A DNA stretch of 5,678 nucleotides from JADHUC01 sp964617665 (lineage in GTDB: Bacteria; Planctomycetota; Planctomycetia; Pirellulales; Pirellulaceae): contig CAZUAH010000774.1 of assembly GCA_964617665.1 (NCBI GenBank), positions 1-5,678 of the forward strand. Reading direction: 5' to 3'. Shown piece after piece: positions 5,384-5,678 of the stretch. Positions within the stretch are counted from its first letter, which is position 1, and each line of letters starts with the position of its first letter. Both the position numbers and the translations under genes were made by a program. Under the pieces are notes generated by a model. The model did no database searches. It was not told the origin of the DNA and saw only the letters and a program-made list of their open reading frames with translations.

Positions 5384-5399
5384 ACAGTGGCAGCACTGT
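5384..5399. promoter_or_regulatory. Inverted repeat ACAGTG-GCAG-CACTGT, candidate operator
   Basis: Perfect 6-bp arms with a 4-bp spacer, upstream of the minus-strand operon. It shares CAGTG/CACTG half-sites with 5284-5294. It could be a protein-binding site or a small hairpin in a leader RNA. Confidence 0.4.
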
Positions 5400-5419
5400 A
5401 AACCGGTATGGCACGATTC

Positions 5420-5441
5420 GCCAATTACAAGGGAGCCAATT
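5420..5441 (+). repeat. Direct repeat GCCAATT, 15-bp spacing
   Basis: GCCAATT occurs at 5420-5426 and again at 5435-5441. The two lie in the only AT-richer stretch of the right-hand intergenic region, where the operon promoter would be expected on the minus strand. I could not assign -35 and -10 boxes. Confidence 0.35.
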
Positions 5442-5539
5442 TCTGTCCGCAACGAACGGGGCGCCTGTGGGAGCCCCAACTATCGGTCATCCCCGCCCGG
5501 GTCGGGCAGCAACACCCACGACGACTTCAGGGACGCTCA

Positions 5540-5563
5540 AACCTGTGCGCGAACCTGTGCGCG
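5540..5563 (+). repeat. Perfect 12-bp tandem duplication AACCTGTGCGCG
   Basis: The unit is present twice with no gap (5540-5551 and 5552-5563). It may be a slippage product or a pair of protein-binding sites. A nearby stem GCCCG-GGT-CGGGC lies at 5495-5507. Confidence 0.55.
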
Positions 5564-5678
5564 ATCCGGGCAGAATCACCCGCACATAGCGCCCCCAGCC
5601 GCGCACAGAATGCCGATGAGCACGGCAAACACGACCCCAGCCGTTTGCATGGTCAAGTGGGAGCTGGCGGGGTGTGAG

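Larger units (their letters stand above)
5265..5678. other. Intergenic region upstream of the replication operon, no convincing gene
   Basis: About 410 nt without a gene I can support. It holds the palindromes at 5284-5294 and 5384-5399, the GCCAATT pair, a hairpin at 5495-5507 and the 12-bp tandem repeat. A plus-strand frame at 5408-5677 (89 aa) has no SD, and its sequence is repeat-derived and low-complexity (SNLCANLCA). The operon promoter probably lies here. If the molecule is circular, so does the promoter of the gene at position 1. Confidence 0.5.

Noticed and set aside
5408..5677. Plus-strand frame of 89 codons near the right end
   Set aside because: No SD, low-complexity sequence including SNLCANLCA from the 12-bp tandem repeat, and it overlaps the presumed regulatory region.

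Overview
The window is GC-rich (by eye roughly two thirds G+C), with bacterial gene organisation and Shine-Dalgarno (SD) sites. It looks like the replication core of a small mobile replicon: a plasmid, phage or phage satellite. No taxon can be named from the sequence. A GC-rich proteobacterium or myxobacterium-like host is only a guess. No integrase, transposase, capsid, partition, toxin, CRISPR or tRNA gene is visible.

Layout. Two plus-strand genes lie on the left: an unrecognised 125-aa protein (1-378) and a 113-aa protein with two membrane segments and two zinc ribbons (681-1022). Each is followed by a strong GC-rich hairpin. The rest is a tight four-gene minus-strand operon read from right to left: an 84-aa MerR/excisionase-type HTH protein (5238-4984), an 81-aa acidic cysteine-rich protein (4972-4727), a 706-aa primase-helicase (4730-2610) and a 465-aa putative replication initiator (2607-1210). 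The second and third genes overlap as ATGA, and the third and fourth are 2 nt apart. This suggests one transcript with translational coupling.

Just past the stop of the initiator gene lie three direct repeats with an exact 23-bp period (1149-1217). They sit beside an AT-richer patch and a 10-bp tandem repeat. This is the layout of an iteron-type origin. A likely working model is that the initiator binds the iterons and opens the origin, the primase-helicase is loaded there, and the HTH protein controls the operon through a perfect 14-bp palindrome just upstream of its own ribosome-binding site (RBS).

The most notable gene is the primase-helicase. It carries an N-terminal Cys cluster, a middle region resembling archaeo-eukaryotic primases (AEP), and a C-terminal DnaB-like RecA helicase. 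The order is like T7 gp4, but the middle region looks AEP-type rather than TOPRIM. The 5265-5678 stretch holds no convincing gene but several inverted and direct repeats. If the molecule is a circle opened at base 1, this stretch would also be the upstream region of the first gene. Circularity is a hypothesis that the sequence alone cannot prove.
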